From contig NZ_CP019445.1 in the NCBI RefSeq assembly GCF_001975225.1, forward strand, positions 1,736,001 to 1,800,000: a stretch of DNA of 64,000 nt. Direction: 5' to 3'. The position numbers and the translations under genes are program-made. Within the stretch, counting starts at the first letter, position 1; each line of letters opens with the position of its first letter. The stretch comes from Kosakonia cowanii JCM 10956 = DSM 18146 (GTDB taxonomy: Bacteria > Pseudomonadota > Gammaproteobacteria > Enterobacterales > Enterobacteriaceae). Positions 35,279 to 43,978 of this stretch are shown piece by piece. The notes under the pieces are model-generated. The model saw only the letters and a list, made by a program, of their open reading frames with translations, had not been told where the DNA came from and made no database searches.

Positions 35279-35932
35279 TTAGATAAAGGTGAAGATCTCG
35301 TCGCGCGGCAGGCGGGATTTAGGCAGCGCGGCGTTAAAATCCTGTTCGCTGCGCACGCCGAGCGATACCAGCACGACGCTGGTCAGCCCTTTCTCGCGCA
35401 GGCCCAGCGCCAGGTCGAGTTCACGCGCGTCAAATCCCTCCATCGGCGTGGCGTCGATGCCGAGCATCGCTGCGCTGAGCAGCAGGCCGCCGAGCGCCAG
35501 ATAGACCTGTTTCTCCATCCACTGCGGCAGATCGCGCTGCTCATAGCGGTGAAGATCGACATAGGAGCGGCGACCCTTATCCTGACCCGCTTTCGCGCCG
35601 TCAGCCACAAAGCGACCATCCTTCTCCTCCTGCGCAAGCACCTTTTGCAGGTGGGCTTCATCGAGATCGCTGCGCATGCAGAGCGCAATCACGTGCGAGG
35701 CATCGGCAATTTTCGGTTTGTTATAGATGAAGTTGCTGGTGGCGGATTTCGCCATCGCCGCGCGTCCCTCCTCGCTTGAGGCGACAACAAAGTGCCACGG
35801 CTGCGAGTTAACGGAAGAGGGGCTGTTGTGCAGCACGTTGAGCAGGGTGTCGATCTTCTCCTGCGGCACGCGCTGAGCGGGGTCGAAGGCTTTGACGGTA
35901 TGGCGGGAAATCACGGCTTCATCAAGGGTCAT
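35279..35932 (-). CDS. Oxygen-insensitive NAD(P)H nitroreductase, NfsB family
   Basis: A 217-residue FMN enzyme, the same length as E. coli NfsB. It shows the family blocks SRHTVKAFDPAQ, NSPSSVNSQPWHFVVASSEEG and the C-terminal LPKSRLPRDEI. It reduces nitroaromatics and quinones by two electrons. The start at 35932 has AGGAGAGAA upstream; the longer frame to 36049 crosses the promoter. It is divergent from a LysR gene and is probably its target. It may be a paralogue, since nfsB proper is usually elsewhere in the genome. Confidence 0.88.
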   Translation of the reverse strand: MTLDEAVISRHTVKAFDPAQRVPQEKIDTLLNVLHNSPSSVNSQPWHFVVASSEEGRAAMAKSATSNFIYNKPKIADASHVIALCMRSDLDEAHLQKVLAQEEKDGRFVADGAKAGQDKGRRSYVDLHRYEQRDLPQWMEKQVYLALGGLLLSAAMLGIDATPMEGFDARELDLALGLREKGLTSVVLVSLGVRSEQDFNAALPKSRLPRDEIFTFI

Positions 35933-36039
35933 TTTTCTCTCCTGGCGAACATTCAAATAATGCGGGGCGCACCGTCCCGTAGAGTCGCCGAGGATAAACG
36001 CAACGCCAGCGAAGATAAATTGGTGAAAAACGGCAACAC

Positions 36040-36058
36040 TTTCACTCACAAAGTGAAA
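36040..36058. promoter_or_regulatory. LysR-type binding site
   Basis: TTTCACT-CACAA-AGTGAAA has perfect 7-base arms and fits the T-N11-A LysR pattern. It lies between the nitroreductase and LysR genes, at the usual place for a divergent-promoter operator. Confidence 0.75.
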
Positions 36059-36126
36059 ATGCGGTTTGCCTGCGCCCGCTTTTCTGGCACAACAGAAGCG
36101 CTTGTTATTTGCCGTTCGGAGAGATG

Positions 36127-37062
36127 ATGATTCGGCTGGAAGATGTCACGCTGTTTGTTCGCTCGGCGCTGCTGGGCAGTTTTTCTAACGCCGCGCGCGA
36201 AGCCGGGCTGCTTCCCGGCCAGGTCAGCGCAGCGGTGCACCGTCTGGAGCGCGATCTCGATAAGCGCCTGTTCGTGCGCTCGACCCGCAGCCTGCGCTTA
36301 ACTGCCGAAGGCGAAAAGTACCTCCCCTTCGCCCAGGAGATGCTGGAGGTGGTGCGCGCCGGGGCTGAAAGCCTGCATAGCGGCGATAACGAACCGCAGG
36401 GCGAGCTGCGCATGGCGGTGCCATCCGATCTGGGGCGTAACGTGCTGCTGCCGATCATCACCCGTTTTTGTGCCCAGTATCCGAAGGTCTCTCTGCGCCT
36501 CTCCCTTTCCGATCAGCTTAGCGATGTGTTTCGCGATCCGGTGGATGTCGCTATCCGCTACGGCGTGCTGGATAACAGCAGCTATGTGGCGCTGCCGATT
36601 GCCGAAGATAACCGCCGGGTGCTTGCCGCCTCGCCCGCTTATCTGGCGCAGCACGGCAGGCCGCAAACCCTCGATGAGGTGGTTAACCATCACTGTCTGC
36701 TCTTCACCATGAACAACCAGGTGTATGACAAATGGAGCTTTCCGGAAAATGGCCTGCGTCGGCAGCTGATCGTCAAAAGCCGGATGTTATGCGACGACGC
36801 GGATGTCGCCCGCCGCTGGGCGGTAGAAGGGATGGGCATTGTCTATAAATCGTGGATCGATGTTAGCGCCGATGTACTGGCCGGGCGGCTGGAGATGTTG
36901 CTGCCGCAGCATCCCGGCGAGGCCGCGCCGCTTAACCTTATCTGCCCGCACCGCAAACAGTTCTCCCCGGCGATTCGCCACCTGCACGCGGTTTTGCGGG
37001 AAGCGTTAAGACCCATTACTGCACAGCTGCGCAGCCTGGCAGCGGAAAAAACGCACGGATAA
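36127..37062 (+). CDS. LysR-family regulator, probable nfsB/AKR control
   Basis: A 311-residue regulator. The N-terminal winged helix-turn-helix at about 1-60 carries SFSNAAREAGLLPGQVSAAVHRLERDL. The effector domain with two alpha/beta lobes follows. It belongs to the AaeR/CrgA-like subgroup acting on redox genes. The start at 36127 is chosen because GGAG at 36118-36121 is five bases away; an ATG three bases earlier is too close. The divergent nitroreductase and the downstream aldo-keto reductase are the likely targets. Confidence 0.88.
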   Translation: MIRLEDVTLFVRSALLGSFSNAAREAGLLPGQVSAAVHRLERDLDKRLFVRSTRSLRLTAEGEKYLPFAQEMLEVVRAGAESLHSGDNEPQGELRMAVPSDLGRNVLLPIITRFCAQYPKVSLRLSLSDQLSDVFRDPVDVAIRYGVLDNSSYVALPIAEDNRRVLAASPAYLAQHGRPQTLDEVVNHHCLLFTMNNQVYDKWSFPENGLRRQLIVKSRMLCDDADVARRWAVEGMGIVYKSWIDVSADVLAGRLEMLLPQHPGEAAPLNLICPHRKQFSPAIRHLHAVLREALRPITAQLRSLAAEKTHG

Positions 37063-37123
37063 CCAAAAGCGATCGCCATTACGCGCCAGGCTTAAAGTTT
37101 GACCTTCACAGGAGGAAGTGGCG

Positions 37124-38077
37124 ATGGCATTACGTTCATTAGGCACCACGGGGTTACAGATCCCGGCATTAGTTTTTGGCGGCAACGTATTCGGCTGGAC
37201 CGTCGATGAGCAGCAGAGCTTCAGTTTGCTGGACGCGTTACTGGAAAAGGGCTTTACGGCGATCGATACCGCAGACGTTTACTCTGCATGGGCGCCGGGC
37301 AACAAGGGTGGCGAATCGGAAACCATTATTGGTAAGTGGCTGGCGGCGCACCCTGGTCATCGCGACAAGATCACCCTATTTACTAAAGTGGGCGCCGATA
37401 TGGGCGAACCCGGCAAAAAAGGGCTTTCGGCACGCTGGATTGAGCAGGCGGTTGATGACTCACTCCGTCGCCTGCAAACGGACTATATCGACCTCTACTT
37501 CTCCCACTGGCCGGATAGCGAAACACCCTACGATGAAACGTTAGGCGCTTACGAAAAGTTGCTGAAAGCGGGGAAAATTCGCGCGATTGGCGCGTCCAAC
37601 CTCGACGCCCAACAGTTGGCAGAATCGCTGAAAGTGGCAGATGAGAAAGGGTTGCCGCGCTACCAGGTACTGCAACCGGAATATAACCTCTACGATCGCG
37701 AGAGCTTCGAAGGCGCGTTGCAGGATTTAACGGTACGGGAAAATATTGGCGTGGTGACCTATTACAGCCTCGCTTCCGGCTTCCTGTCAGGCAAATATCG
37801 CAGCGAAAGCGATCTTAACCAGAGCCAGCGCGGGCAGGGCATCGCCAAATACCTGAATCCACGCGGCTTCGCCATTCTCGACGCGCTCGACAAGGTGGCG
37901 GCGAATCATAATGTGAAACCCGCCGAAGTAGCGCTCGCTTGGCTTGTTAACCAACCGGGCGTCACCGCGCCGATTGCCAGCGCAACCAAAACCGCACACG
38001 TCGAGAGCTTCGCTACCGCGGTGGCGCTGAACCTCTCCACCGACGAGATCGCCGCACTAAATAAAGCCGGCGCGTAA
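37124..38077 (+). CDS. Aldo/keto reductase
   Basis: A 317-residue NADPH-dependent (alpha/beta)8-barrel reductase. The tetrad is visible: Asp and Tyr in AIDTADVYSAW, Lys in LFTKVGAD and His in YFSHWPD. The cofactor region SLASGFLSGKY and the GASN motif are typical of the YajO/Tas branch. AGGAGG at 37110-37115 favours ATG 37124 over GTG 37118. It is 61 bp after the LysR gene, same direction. The carbonyl substrate is unknown; the pairing with a nitroreductase suggests electrophile or quinone stress. Confidence 0.9.
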   Translation: MALRSLGTTGLQIPALVFGGNVFGWTVDEQQSFSLLDALLEKGFTAIDTADVYSAWAPGNKGGESETIIGKWLAAHPGHRDKITLFTKVGADMGEPGKKGLSARWIEQAVDDSLRRLQTDYIDLYFSHWPDSETPYDETLGAYEKLLKAGKIRAIGASNLDAQQLAESLKVADEKGLPRYQVLQPEYNLYDRESFEGALQDLTVRENIGVVTYYSLASGFLSGKYRSESDLNQSQRGQGIAKYLNPRGFAILDALDKVAANHNVKPAEVALAWLVNQPGVTAPIASATKTAHVESFATAVALNLSTDEIAALNKAGA

Positions 38078-38087
38078 ACCACTAAAT

Positions 38088-38113
38088 GCCCGGTGGCGCG
38101 CTGCTTACCGGGC
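38088..38113. repeat. REP element
   Basis: GCCCGGTGGCGCGCTGCTTACCGGGC, a single REP palindrome just after the aldo/keto reductase stop. Confidence 0.85.
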
Positions 38114-38186
38114 CTACGAACTTCTGCACTTCATAAAATAAGGTTTTATAATCGCGCCACCTTCACTGTCGGCTGAAATAAAGATT

Positions 38187-38597
38187 ATGAAAGCTTACGC
38201 CCTGGTTTCCCTGCTCCTTCTGTTTAGCCATCACGCTTATTCCGCGCAAAAAAGCATTTCCCACTGCATCGAACAATATGGCGAAAACAATGATGAGTGC
38301 CTGGCGGATGTAAACGATACCTCTGAGGCTGCGCTGAATAAGGCTTATGAAGCGAAGCTGAAAGAGATCGCCTCTTTTGACTACACGCGCTGGTGGCGAG
38401 GCTCTCAGGAGCAGAAAGATCGCATGCTGGCAACCTATAAGCAGAATCAGAAAGAGTGGCTTCAGTACAGAAACAGCTACTGTGAACTGGTGAGCACACA
38501 AGCCATGGGCACCCATGTATTTGGTGAAGCTATGTTAGGTTGCGTTCTCAATATGAATGCGTTGCGCATCGATCAGATTAATAAAATCCGGCTTTAA
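38187..38597 (+). CDS. Secreted LprI/DUF1311-family protein
   Basis: A 136-residue exported protein with a signal peptide of about 19 residues ending HHAYSA. It carries the DUF1311 (lysozyme-inhibitor LprI-like) pattern: paired cysteines, KAYEAKLKE, QKDRMLATYKQNQKEWLQYRNSYC and a late GCVLNMNALRIDQI. Relatives bind lysozyme or are periplasmic proteins of unknown role. It has its own promoter region after a REP and stands alone. Four cysteines (residues 27, 38, 98 and 118) can make two disulfides. Confidence 0.85.
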   Translation: MKAYALVSLLLLFSHHAYSAQKSISHCIEQYGENNDECLADVNDTSEAALNKAYEAKLKEIASFDYTRWWRGSQEQKDRMLATYKQNQKEWLQYRNSYCELVSTQAMGTHVFGEAMLGCVLNMNALRIDQINKIRL

Positions 38598-38640
38598 AAC
38601 CGCCATACCGCGATGCTTTTCCGGCCCACAAACCCCGTAG

Positions 38641-38669
38641 GCCGGATAAGGCGCAAGCCGCCATCCGGC
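38641..38669. repeat. REP element
   Basis: GCCGGATAAGGCG...CGCCATCCGGC, between the convergent LprI-like and MFS genes. Confidence 0.88.
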
Positions 38670-38677
38670 ATCGCCCT

Positions 38678-39850
38678 TCATTGCTGGGAGCCGACCCGCC
38701 AGGCCATCGCAGCGCTGGCGACGGCGAACAGCGCCATGATCCACGCCATCGTCCACGGCGTGCCGTCGCGAAATCCCGCCAGCAGCAGGGAAGAGATAAT
38801 GCCGCTGCCATATTGCAGGGAGCCAATCAGCGCCGAGGCCGAGCCGGCAAAGGCCGGGACGGTATCCAGCGCGGCGGCGGTCGAGGCAGCGGCGATAATG
38901 CCGTTCATCGAAAAGAAGACAAACACCGTAATCAGCACCGCAACCAGACCGCCAAATTGCAGCTTCACCAGCAGCGCCAGCACTATGCCCGCGAGGGCAG
39001 CCAGCGTGACGGCAATCTTCAGCAGCTTATCGAGCGGATGGCGCTGCACCAGCCGTCGGTTAACGGCACTCATCCCCATCAGACCAACAATATTGAGCGC
39101 AAACAGCCAGCCAAAATGCTGCGGCGCGACGCCGTAATAGCCGATATAGACGAACGGCGAGCCGGTGACGAAAGCGTACGCGGAGACATAGAAAAAGGTG
39201 ACGCACAGCGTGTAACGCATAAACGCGCGGTTGCGCAGCAGCGTGATGTAGTTGCGAAATACGCCCGCCAGCGATGCATGAATGCGCTTCTCGGCGGGCA
39301 GGGTTTCCGGCAGCGCGAAGAGGGAGACAAACATCAGCCCGCCAATCACCACCAGGATCCAGAAAGCCGCATGCCAGGTAGTGAACTTGATAATCTGCCC
39401 GCCCGCCAGCGGCCCGATAATCGGGGCGATCGCCATAATAATGGTCAGGGTAGAGAGCATCTGCGCCGCGCGGGTGCGCACAAAGAGGTCTCGGATCATC
39501 GCTCGCGCCAGCATCGGCCCGGTACAGGCACCAAATGCCTGAAACACGCGCCAGAACACCATCTGATGGATCTCCGTCGATAACGCACACCCCGCCGAGC
39601 CGATGATAAACAGCACCATGCCGATAAACAGCGGCTTGCGGCGACCAATCGCATCGCTCACCGGCCCCCACACCAGCTGCGCCAGCGCGAAGCCCATCAA
39701 AAAGCCGGTGATGGTCAGTTCGACATCGCCCTGCAGCTCGCGCGCCATCAACGGCATCGCGGGCAGATAGATATCCGTCGACAGGGAGGTGAAGGCCATC
39801 AGCGCGCTGAGGATCGCGAGAAACAGCGGCCCGTGTAGCTTGGTTTGCAT
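38678..39850 (-). CDS. MFS drug exporter, Bcr/CflA type
   Basis: A 390-residue, 12-helix DHA1 transporter. STDIYLPAMPLMARELQ (about 24-40), the loop VWGPVSDAIGRRKPL (motif A, about 59-73) and the motif C region GACTGPMLARAMIRDLF (about 107-124) match Bcr/CflA drug:H+ antiporters. The substrate is unknown. It ends in a REP and is followed on the map by an XRE-cupin gene, same strand. The cupin regulator may control it, as such regulators often adjoin efflux genes. Confidence 0.9.
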   Translation of the reverse strand: MQTKLHGPLFLAILSALMAFTSLSTDIYLPAMPLMARELQGDVELTITGFLMGFALAQLVWGPVSDAIGRRKPLFIGMVLFIIGSAGCALSTEIHQMVFWRVFQAFGACTGPMLARAMIRDLFVRTRAAQMLSTLTIIMAIAPIIGPLAGGQIIKFTTWHAAFWILVVIGGLMFVSLFALPETLPAEKRIHASLAGVFRNYITLLRNRAFMRYTLCVTFFYVSAYAFVTGSPFVYIGYYGVAPQHFGWLFALNIVGLMGMSAVNRRLVQRHPLDKLLKIAVTLAALAGIVLALLVKLQFGGLVAVLITVFVFFSMNGIIAAASTAAALDTVPAFAGSASALIGSLQYGSGIISSLLLAGFRDGTPWTMAWIMALFAVASAAMAWRVGSQQ

Positions 39851-39957
39851 AAGATCCTGATTAAGTCACGAAGAGGGTGCCGACAACGCGGCGCGTTAAC
39901 TTAAGCAGGGCGACACAAAGCATAACGCCATTAAATCATCATGGCGTTAACGCGGGC

Positions 39958-40560
39958 TCAGGCGTGGCGTTCACTGACCGTCATGGTAAAGACCACGGGG
40001 AGGTCGCCATCGTTGGCGTAGTGGTGCGGCACATCGGTTTGCGCCACGGCAGAGCACCCTTCGGCAATAATCAGCGACGATTGCGCGACCTCTAACGTCA
40101 GCGTACCGCGCTCAACGTGCAGCAGCTCGACGGTGCCGACCGGATGGCCAGGCGAGGTAAAACGCTCACCGGGAAAGATCTCCCAGCGCCACAGCTCAAG
40201 CATATCCGGGCCGCTGGTGCCCGCCAGCAGGCGCGCGCTGCCGCCTTTCTCGCCGCGCCAGAGCAGCGGAATATCCTCTTTGGCAATCAGGTGCGCCAGC
40301 GGTTTACTGGCGACATCAACAATGTCGGCCACCGAGACGCCCATCGCCGCCGCAATTTTGCACAGCAGCGCGATGCTCGGGTTGGCGAGACATTTTTCAA
40401 TCTCGACCAACATACCTTTACTGACGCCCGCCCGGCGGGAGAGCTCATCCAGCGAGAGTTTTTGCTGCTTACGAAACGCTTTGATTCGCGTAGCAACCGC
40501 TTCACTGACGCGCTGGATATCCGCGCCGGAGTCGGTCGATTTATTGACTTTTTTGGTCAT
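39958..40560 (-). CDS. XRE-cupin transcriptional regulator
   Basis: A 200-residue regulator with an N-terminal XRE helix-turn-helix (about 16-72, LSLDELSRRAGVSKGMLVEIEK) and a C-terminal cupin (about 115-190) that binds a small ligand. This layout is shared by SutR/PuuR-type regulators of amino-acid and amine metabolism. It is divergent from the B3/B4-DHDPS pair with only 45 bp between starts, so it almost certainly controls them and itself. The ligand is unknown. Confidence 0.9.
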   Translation of the reverse strand: MTKKVNKSTDSGADIQRVSEAVATRIKAFRKQQKLSLDELSRRAGVSKGMLVEIEKCLANPSIALLCKIAAAMGVSVADIVDVASKPLAHLIAKEDIPLLWRGEKGGSARLLAGTSGPDMLELWRWEIFPGERFTSPGHPVGTVELLHVERGTLTLEVAQSSLIIAEGCSAVAQTDVPHHYANDGDLPVVFTMTVSERHA

Positions 40561-40605
40561 CGGTCGATACTGTGCAATAAAATGGTCACTAAAAAGGATT
40601 ATCCA

Positions 40606-41295
40606 ATGCTTTCCGTTCAGCCGTCAATCGATGCGCGTCTTGCCGCGCTGGCGCCCGGCTTTCGCGCTATCAGCATCTCGTTGCAGGCCGCGCCGCTGAT
40701 CCACCCGCAGGTGGGCGAAGAGGCGTTAATCCACGCTTGTGCATGTGTCGCGGCGGGCGAGCCTGCGTGGGCGGATGCGCACCTGGCGGCCTGGGATGAA
40801 GTGTTTAAACAGTTTGGCGCGAAACCCAAACGCACGCCCTGTTCCGCCCAGGCTTTACGAAAACGCGTATTGCGAGACGGTGTACTACCCGCCATTGACC
40901 CGGTAGTCGATCTCTATAACGCCATCAGTTTGCGCTACGCTGTGCCGGTCGGCGGCGAAAATATCGCCGCGTATGTCGGCGCGCCCTGCCTGACGCTGGC
41001 CGACGGCAGCGAGCCGTTCGATACCCTGAAAGAGGGCGAACCGGCGCTGGAATCACCGGAGCCAGGGGAGGTTATCTGGCGCGATGCGCAGGGCGTAACC
41101 TGCCGACGCTGGAACTGGCGTCAGGGTGTGCGTACCCGGCTGAGTGCGGCAGACAGCCAGATGTGGTTTATCCTTGAGAGTCTGCCGGCAATGCCGCTCG
41201 ATGCATTATGTGAGGCAGGCGACGAACTGATCGCCGGGTTAGGTCGTATGATGCCGGGTTGCCACACTGAAAAAAGCCTGATTGGGTTTGCGTAA
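40606..41295 (+). CDS. B3/B4 domain protein (PheRS-beta-like editing fold)
   Basis: A 229-residue stand-alone B3/B4 domain, the module that in phenylalanyl-tRNA synthetase beta edits misacylated tRNA. Visible family blocks are RKRVLRDGVLPAIDPVVDLYNAISLRYAVPVGGENI (about 87-122) and the C-terminal QMWFILESLPA. Stand-alone members may deacylate tRNA or bind an amino acid. The start at 40606 has AAAAAGGA upstream; the longer frame opens inside the regulator gene. It is 13 bp from the DHDPS-like gene, forming an operon with it. Confidence 0.88.
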   Translation: MLSVQPSIDARLAALAPGFRAISISLQAAPLIHPQVGEEALIHACACVAAGEPAWADAHLAAWDEVFKQFGAKPKRTPCSAQALRKRVLRDGVLPAIDPVVDLYNAISLRYAVPVGGENIAAYVGAPCLTLADGSEPFDTLKEGEPALESPEPGEVIWRDAQGVTCRRWNWRQGVRTRLSAADSQMWFILESLPAMPLDALCEAGDELIAGLGRMMPGCHTEKSLIGFA

Positions 41296-41308
41296 TGAGG
41301 GAACAAGA

Positions 41309-42202
41309 ATGGACTTCACAGGATTAAGCGCCTTTGCGCTGACGCCGCTTCTCGATGACCGCCTGGATGAGGCGGCCTATATCACCATTATTGAAAAACT
41401 GCGCGCTGCTGGCGTCGACTCCATCGGCGCGCTCGGCTCTACGGGATGTTATCCCTACTTTAGCCGCAGCGAGCGCGCGAGCGTCCTGCGTCTGGCAACG
41501 GAGTATTCCGGCGCAGTGCCGGTGATCGCCGGGATTGGCGCGCTGCGTACGCGCGATGTGCTCTGGCTGGCGGAGGATGCGCAGAAAGCGGGCGTCAGCG
41601 CCGTGCTGCTGGCCCCGGTCTCCTATCATCCGTTAACGGAAGATGAAGTCTTCGATCTGTTTGCCACCGTCACCCGCGAACTGTCGGTGCCGCTCTGTAT
41701 CTATAACAACCCTAACGCCACGCACTTTAACTTCAGCGACGAGCTATTTGCCCGTATCGCCCAGCTGCCTAATATTGGCTCGATCAAAATCCCGCCTCTT
41801 GCCGCGGAGCTTGCCCCGGAGCGGGTGAGTGCGCTGCGCGCGCAAATCCCGGCGGAGATCCGCCTCGGCATCAGCGGCGACGGCACGGCGGTTGAAGCGC
41901 TGAATGCCGGGTGCAGCGTCTGGTATTCGGTGTTCGGCGGGCTCTTCCCGCAGGCGGCACTGGCAATTTCCCGCGCGGCGATGGCGGGCGATATCGTACA
42001 GGCGCGCCAGCATACCGCCGCGCTCCAGCCGCTATGGGATCTGTTTAAGCGTTACGGCGGCAGCCTGCGCGTTATCGCCACTGCCGCAGAGCTGCTCGGC
42101 GTGGTGAAAGCACCGTGTTTACCCGCGCCTTTACAGACGCTGCAAGGCAACGCACGACGCGAGGTTGCCCAGGTTATTGAGCAACTGCGATTAACCGTGT
42201 GA
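41309..42202 (+). CDS. DHDPS/N-acetylneuraminate lyase-family aldolase
   Basis: A 297-residue class I aldolase of the DapA family. GSTGCYPYFSRSER (about 48-61) replaces the usual GTTGE loop, the catalytic Tyr lies in CIYNNP (about 131) and the Schiff-base Lys in SIKIPP (near 158). Members cleave or form 2-keto acids by pyruvate condensation. Together with the B3/B4 protein and the XRE-cupin regulator it suggests a small amino-acid or keto-acid pathway. It is not dapA itself, which lies elsewhere in enterics. Confidence 0.9.
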   Translation: MDFTGLSAFALTPLLDDRLDEAAYITIIEKLRAAGVDSIGALGSTGCYPYFSRSERASVLRLATEYSGAVPVIAGIGALRTRDVLWLAEDAQKAGVSAVLLAPVSYHPLTEDEVFDLFATVTRELSVPLCIYNNPNATHFNFSDELFARIAQLPNIGSIKIPPLAAELAPERVSALRAQIPAEIRLGISGDGTAVEALNAGCSVWYSVFGGLFPQAALAISRAAMAGDIVQARQHTAALQPLWDLFKRYGGSLRVIATAAELLGVVKAPCLPAPLQTLQGNARREVAQVIEQLRLTV

Positions 42203-42209
42203 GAGGGAT

Positions 42210-42237
42210 GCCGGATGGCGGCTGCGCCTTATCCGGC
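42210..42237. repeat. REP element
   Basis: GCCGGATGGCGGCTGCGCCTTATCCGGC after the aldolase stop. Confidence 0.88.
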
Positions 42238-42308
42238 AAAAATAGCTTTGTAAACCCCATAGCTGGTACGTACTGTCGAAGCATTAAATTTCAGCACTGG
42301 AACAGTAA

Positions 42309-42530
42309 ATGGTAAAAACAGCGGTCTTCAAAAGTAATCGTCGTCTGACCATGCACGCGCCCAAAGCGGTGACGCTGCCAGGGGACGTGAAACAGGTCGA
42401 TATCATTTCCGTAGATAATTCGCGCATCATCATGCCGGCGTTGGACAGCTGGTTTGACGGTGAAAGAGCATCATCAGATTTTATGCCTTCACGGGAACAG
42501 CCGGGCGAACAGGACAGAGAAGCGTTTTGA
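42309..42530 (+). CDS. vapB: Antitoxin VapB, toxin partner decayed
   Basis: A 73-residue AbrB-type antitoxin. The C-terminal toxin-binding tail LDSWFDGERASSDFMPSREQPG follows the Salmonella/Shigella VapB tail closely, and the N-terminal swapped-hairpin DNA-binding half (residues 1-45) is recognisable. The stop overlaps the vapC start as TGATG, the normal arrangement. Because vapC is broken, this antitoxin is now an orphan and may still bind DNA at its own or related operators. GGTACGTAC lies at 42265-42273 upstream. Confidence 0.88.
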   Translation: MVKTAVFKSNRRLTMHAPKAVTLPGDVKQVDIISVDNSRIIMPALDSWFDGERASSDFMPSREQPGEQDREAF

Positions 42531-42698
42531 TGCTCAAATCATGCTTGATACAAACTTCTGAATTTTCGACTTATAAAATAAGCCAGAAATCCTCCGCCAG
42601 GCTTCCAATGGGCATCATGTGCAGATGCGTAAACTAACAACACCCATGAATTTATGCGTATCCCGGGCTTAAGATTGCAGGACTGGACAACACACTAG
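42530..42698 (+). pseudogene. vapC: Decayed vapC toxin gene
   Basis: The remnant starts at the TGATG overlap. The first bases would encode MLK(F)MLDTN of VapC but for a lost T, and the frame then breaks. A central deletion removes most of the PIN domain. The C-terminal codons survive in another frame as TNNTHEFMRIPGLRLQDW, matching the TNNLREFERIPGIRIEDW end of enteric VapC, with a stop at 42696-42698. The toxin cannot be functional. Confidence 0.88.
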
Positions 42699-42702
42699 CG
42701 AA

Positions 42703-43761
42703 TTATTTTCCCAGCCGCTTCGCCACAAACCTTGAGATCGCCGGGCCGGTAATCAGCACCACAATAAAGCGCCCGGTCTGCATCGCCATCACAAAGGCGA
42801 TATCAACATGGCTGGATGAGGCGATAATTGCCACCGTATCGGCCCCGCCGGGGCTGGTGGCGAGGTAGGCGGTAAGCGGATCGATGCCGGCAAATTTCAC
42901 CAGCAGGAAGGCGAAACCGCAGCAGATCGTCACCAGCGTCAATACCGACAGCAGCACGCGGGGCAGGGCGCGGGCGGCGTAGCGCACAATCTCGCGCGTA
43001 AAGCGCAGGCCAATACTCCAGCCGATAAGCGCGTAAGAGAGCGCCAGCAGCCACGGCGGCAACTCAAGCGTCATTAGGCCGCTATCCTCGACGATAATCC
43101 CCAGCGCGAGCGTAATCAGTAACGGCCCGGAGGGCATTTTCACGCGTCGGGCAATTAGAAAACCAATGGCAATCAGCATTAACGTTGCGATAAATGGCCA
43201 CGCGCGCAGCGGGGCGAACAGCGTAAAGGTTGCCACCGCATGCTCGGCGCTTTCTGCCCCCATGCCGAGGCGGGTGACCAGCACCGCGACCAGCGCCACC
43301 ACCATCACCCGCAGATACTGCATAAAGGCCACCAGGCGCACATCGGCGCCAAAACTCTCTGCCATGATTGTCATCGCCGCTGCCGCGCCGGGCGATGAAC
43401 CCCAGATGGCAGTCGAGCCGGGAAAAACCTGCAATTTCGCCATTATCCAGCCGAGAATGGCGCTGGCGAAAATTACGGAGAAAATACAGACCACAAACAG
43501 CGGCCAGTCGGCGGCGATACGACCAAATACCGACGGCGGAATGGCGTGCGCAATCATCGCGCCAACCACCGCCTGCGCGGCGCTAAACCCCTGTTTATTA
43601 ATGGTGACCGGGCGGCCGTTGATGGCGAGAAAAATGCCCGCGAACATCGGGCCAAGCAGCAGGGCGGCGGGAAGATGGAGCCACTCCATTACCACCACCA
43701 ACAATAATGAGAGCGTAATAAGCTGCAACCAGTTACGCCATATGGGCGTTAACGTGGTCAT
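42703..43761 (-). CDS. AbrB-family (YbgN-like) membrane protein
   Basis: A 352-residue protein with ten or so helices in two AbrB duplication repeats (Pfam ammonia monooxygenase/AbrB family), related to E. coli AbrB/YbgN. FPGSTAIWGSSPGAAAAMTIMAESFGADVRLVAFMQYLRV near residues 110-150 and the mirrored ATSPGGADTVAIIASSSHVDIAFVMAMQTGRF near 300-330 are the family's repeat motifs. The ATG at 43761 has AAAGGA upstream. Function is not established; the fold suggests a transporter. It converges on the vapC remnant with 4 bp between. Confidence 0.85.
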   Translation of the reverse strand: MTTLTPIWRNWLQLITLSLLLVVVMEWLHLPAALLLGPMFAGIFLAINGRPVTINKQGFSAAQAVVGAMIAHAIPPSVFGRIAADWPLFVVCIFSVIFASAILGWIMAKLQVFPGSTAIWGSSPGAAAAMTIMAESFGADVRLVAFMQYLRVMVVALVAVLVTRLGMGAESAEHAVATFTLFAPLRAWPFIATLMLIAIGFLIARRVKMPSGPLLITLALGIIVEDSGLMTLELPPWLLALSYALIGWSIGLRFTREIVRYAARALPRVLLSVLTLVTICCGFAFLLVKFAGIDPLTAYLATSPGGADTVAIIASSSHVDIAFVMAMQTGRFIVVLITGPAISRFVAKRLGK

Positions 43762-43912
43762 TAACGGCAATCCTTTTGTGTCGCCGTAATATGAATAAAT
43801 AGGCTGGATGACATACGCTTCCCGCAATCAATAAATTGAAGAGCAAATCAGATTATTGGAATGTAAGCGCTCTCTCTGTGGACTGCAAACCTGAGACTCT
43901 TTTTAGATAAAA

Positions 43913-43942
43913 AGGGTGTAAATCAAACATTATTTACACCCT
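43913..43942 (-). terminator. Terminator of the GNAT-decarboxylase operon
   Basis: Perfect 11-base arms AGGGTGTAAAT (43913-43923) and ATTTACACCCT (43932-43942) with an 8-nt loop, followed on the minus strand by TTTTATCT. Confidence 0.92.
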
Positions 43943-43978
43943 GCATTACTACTGGCGACAAAATAAAGAGATCTTTTA

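Noticed and set aside
38681..39583. 300-residue open frame opposite the Bcr-like MFS gene
   Set aside because: The composition (Gln, Arg, His-rich, no hydrophobic core) is that of an antisense shadow. The minus-strand transporter is clearly the gene.
42309..42698. Functional vapBC toxin-antitoxin module
   Set aside because: vapC is frameshifted at its start and lacks the central catalytic region.
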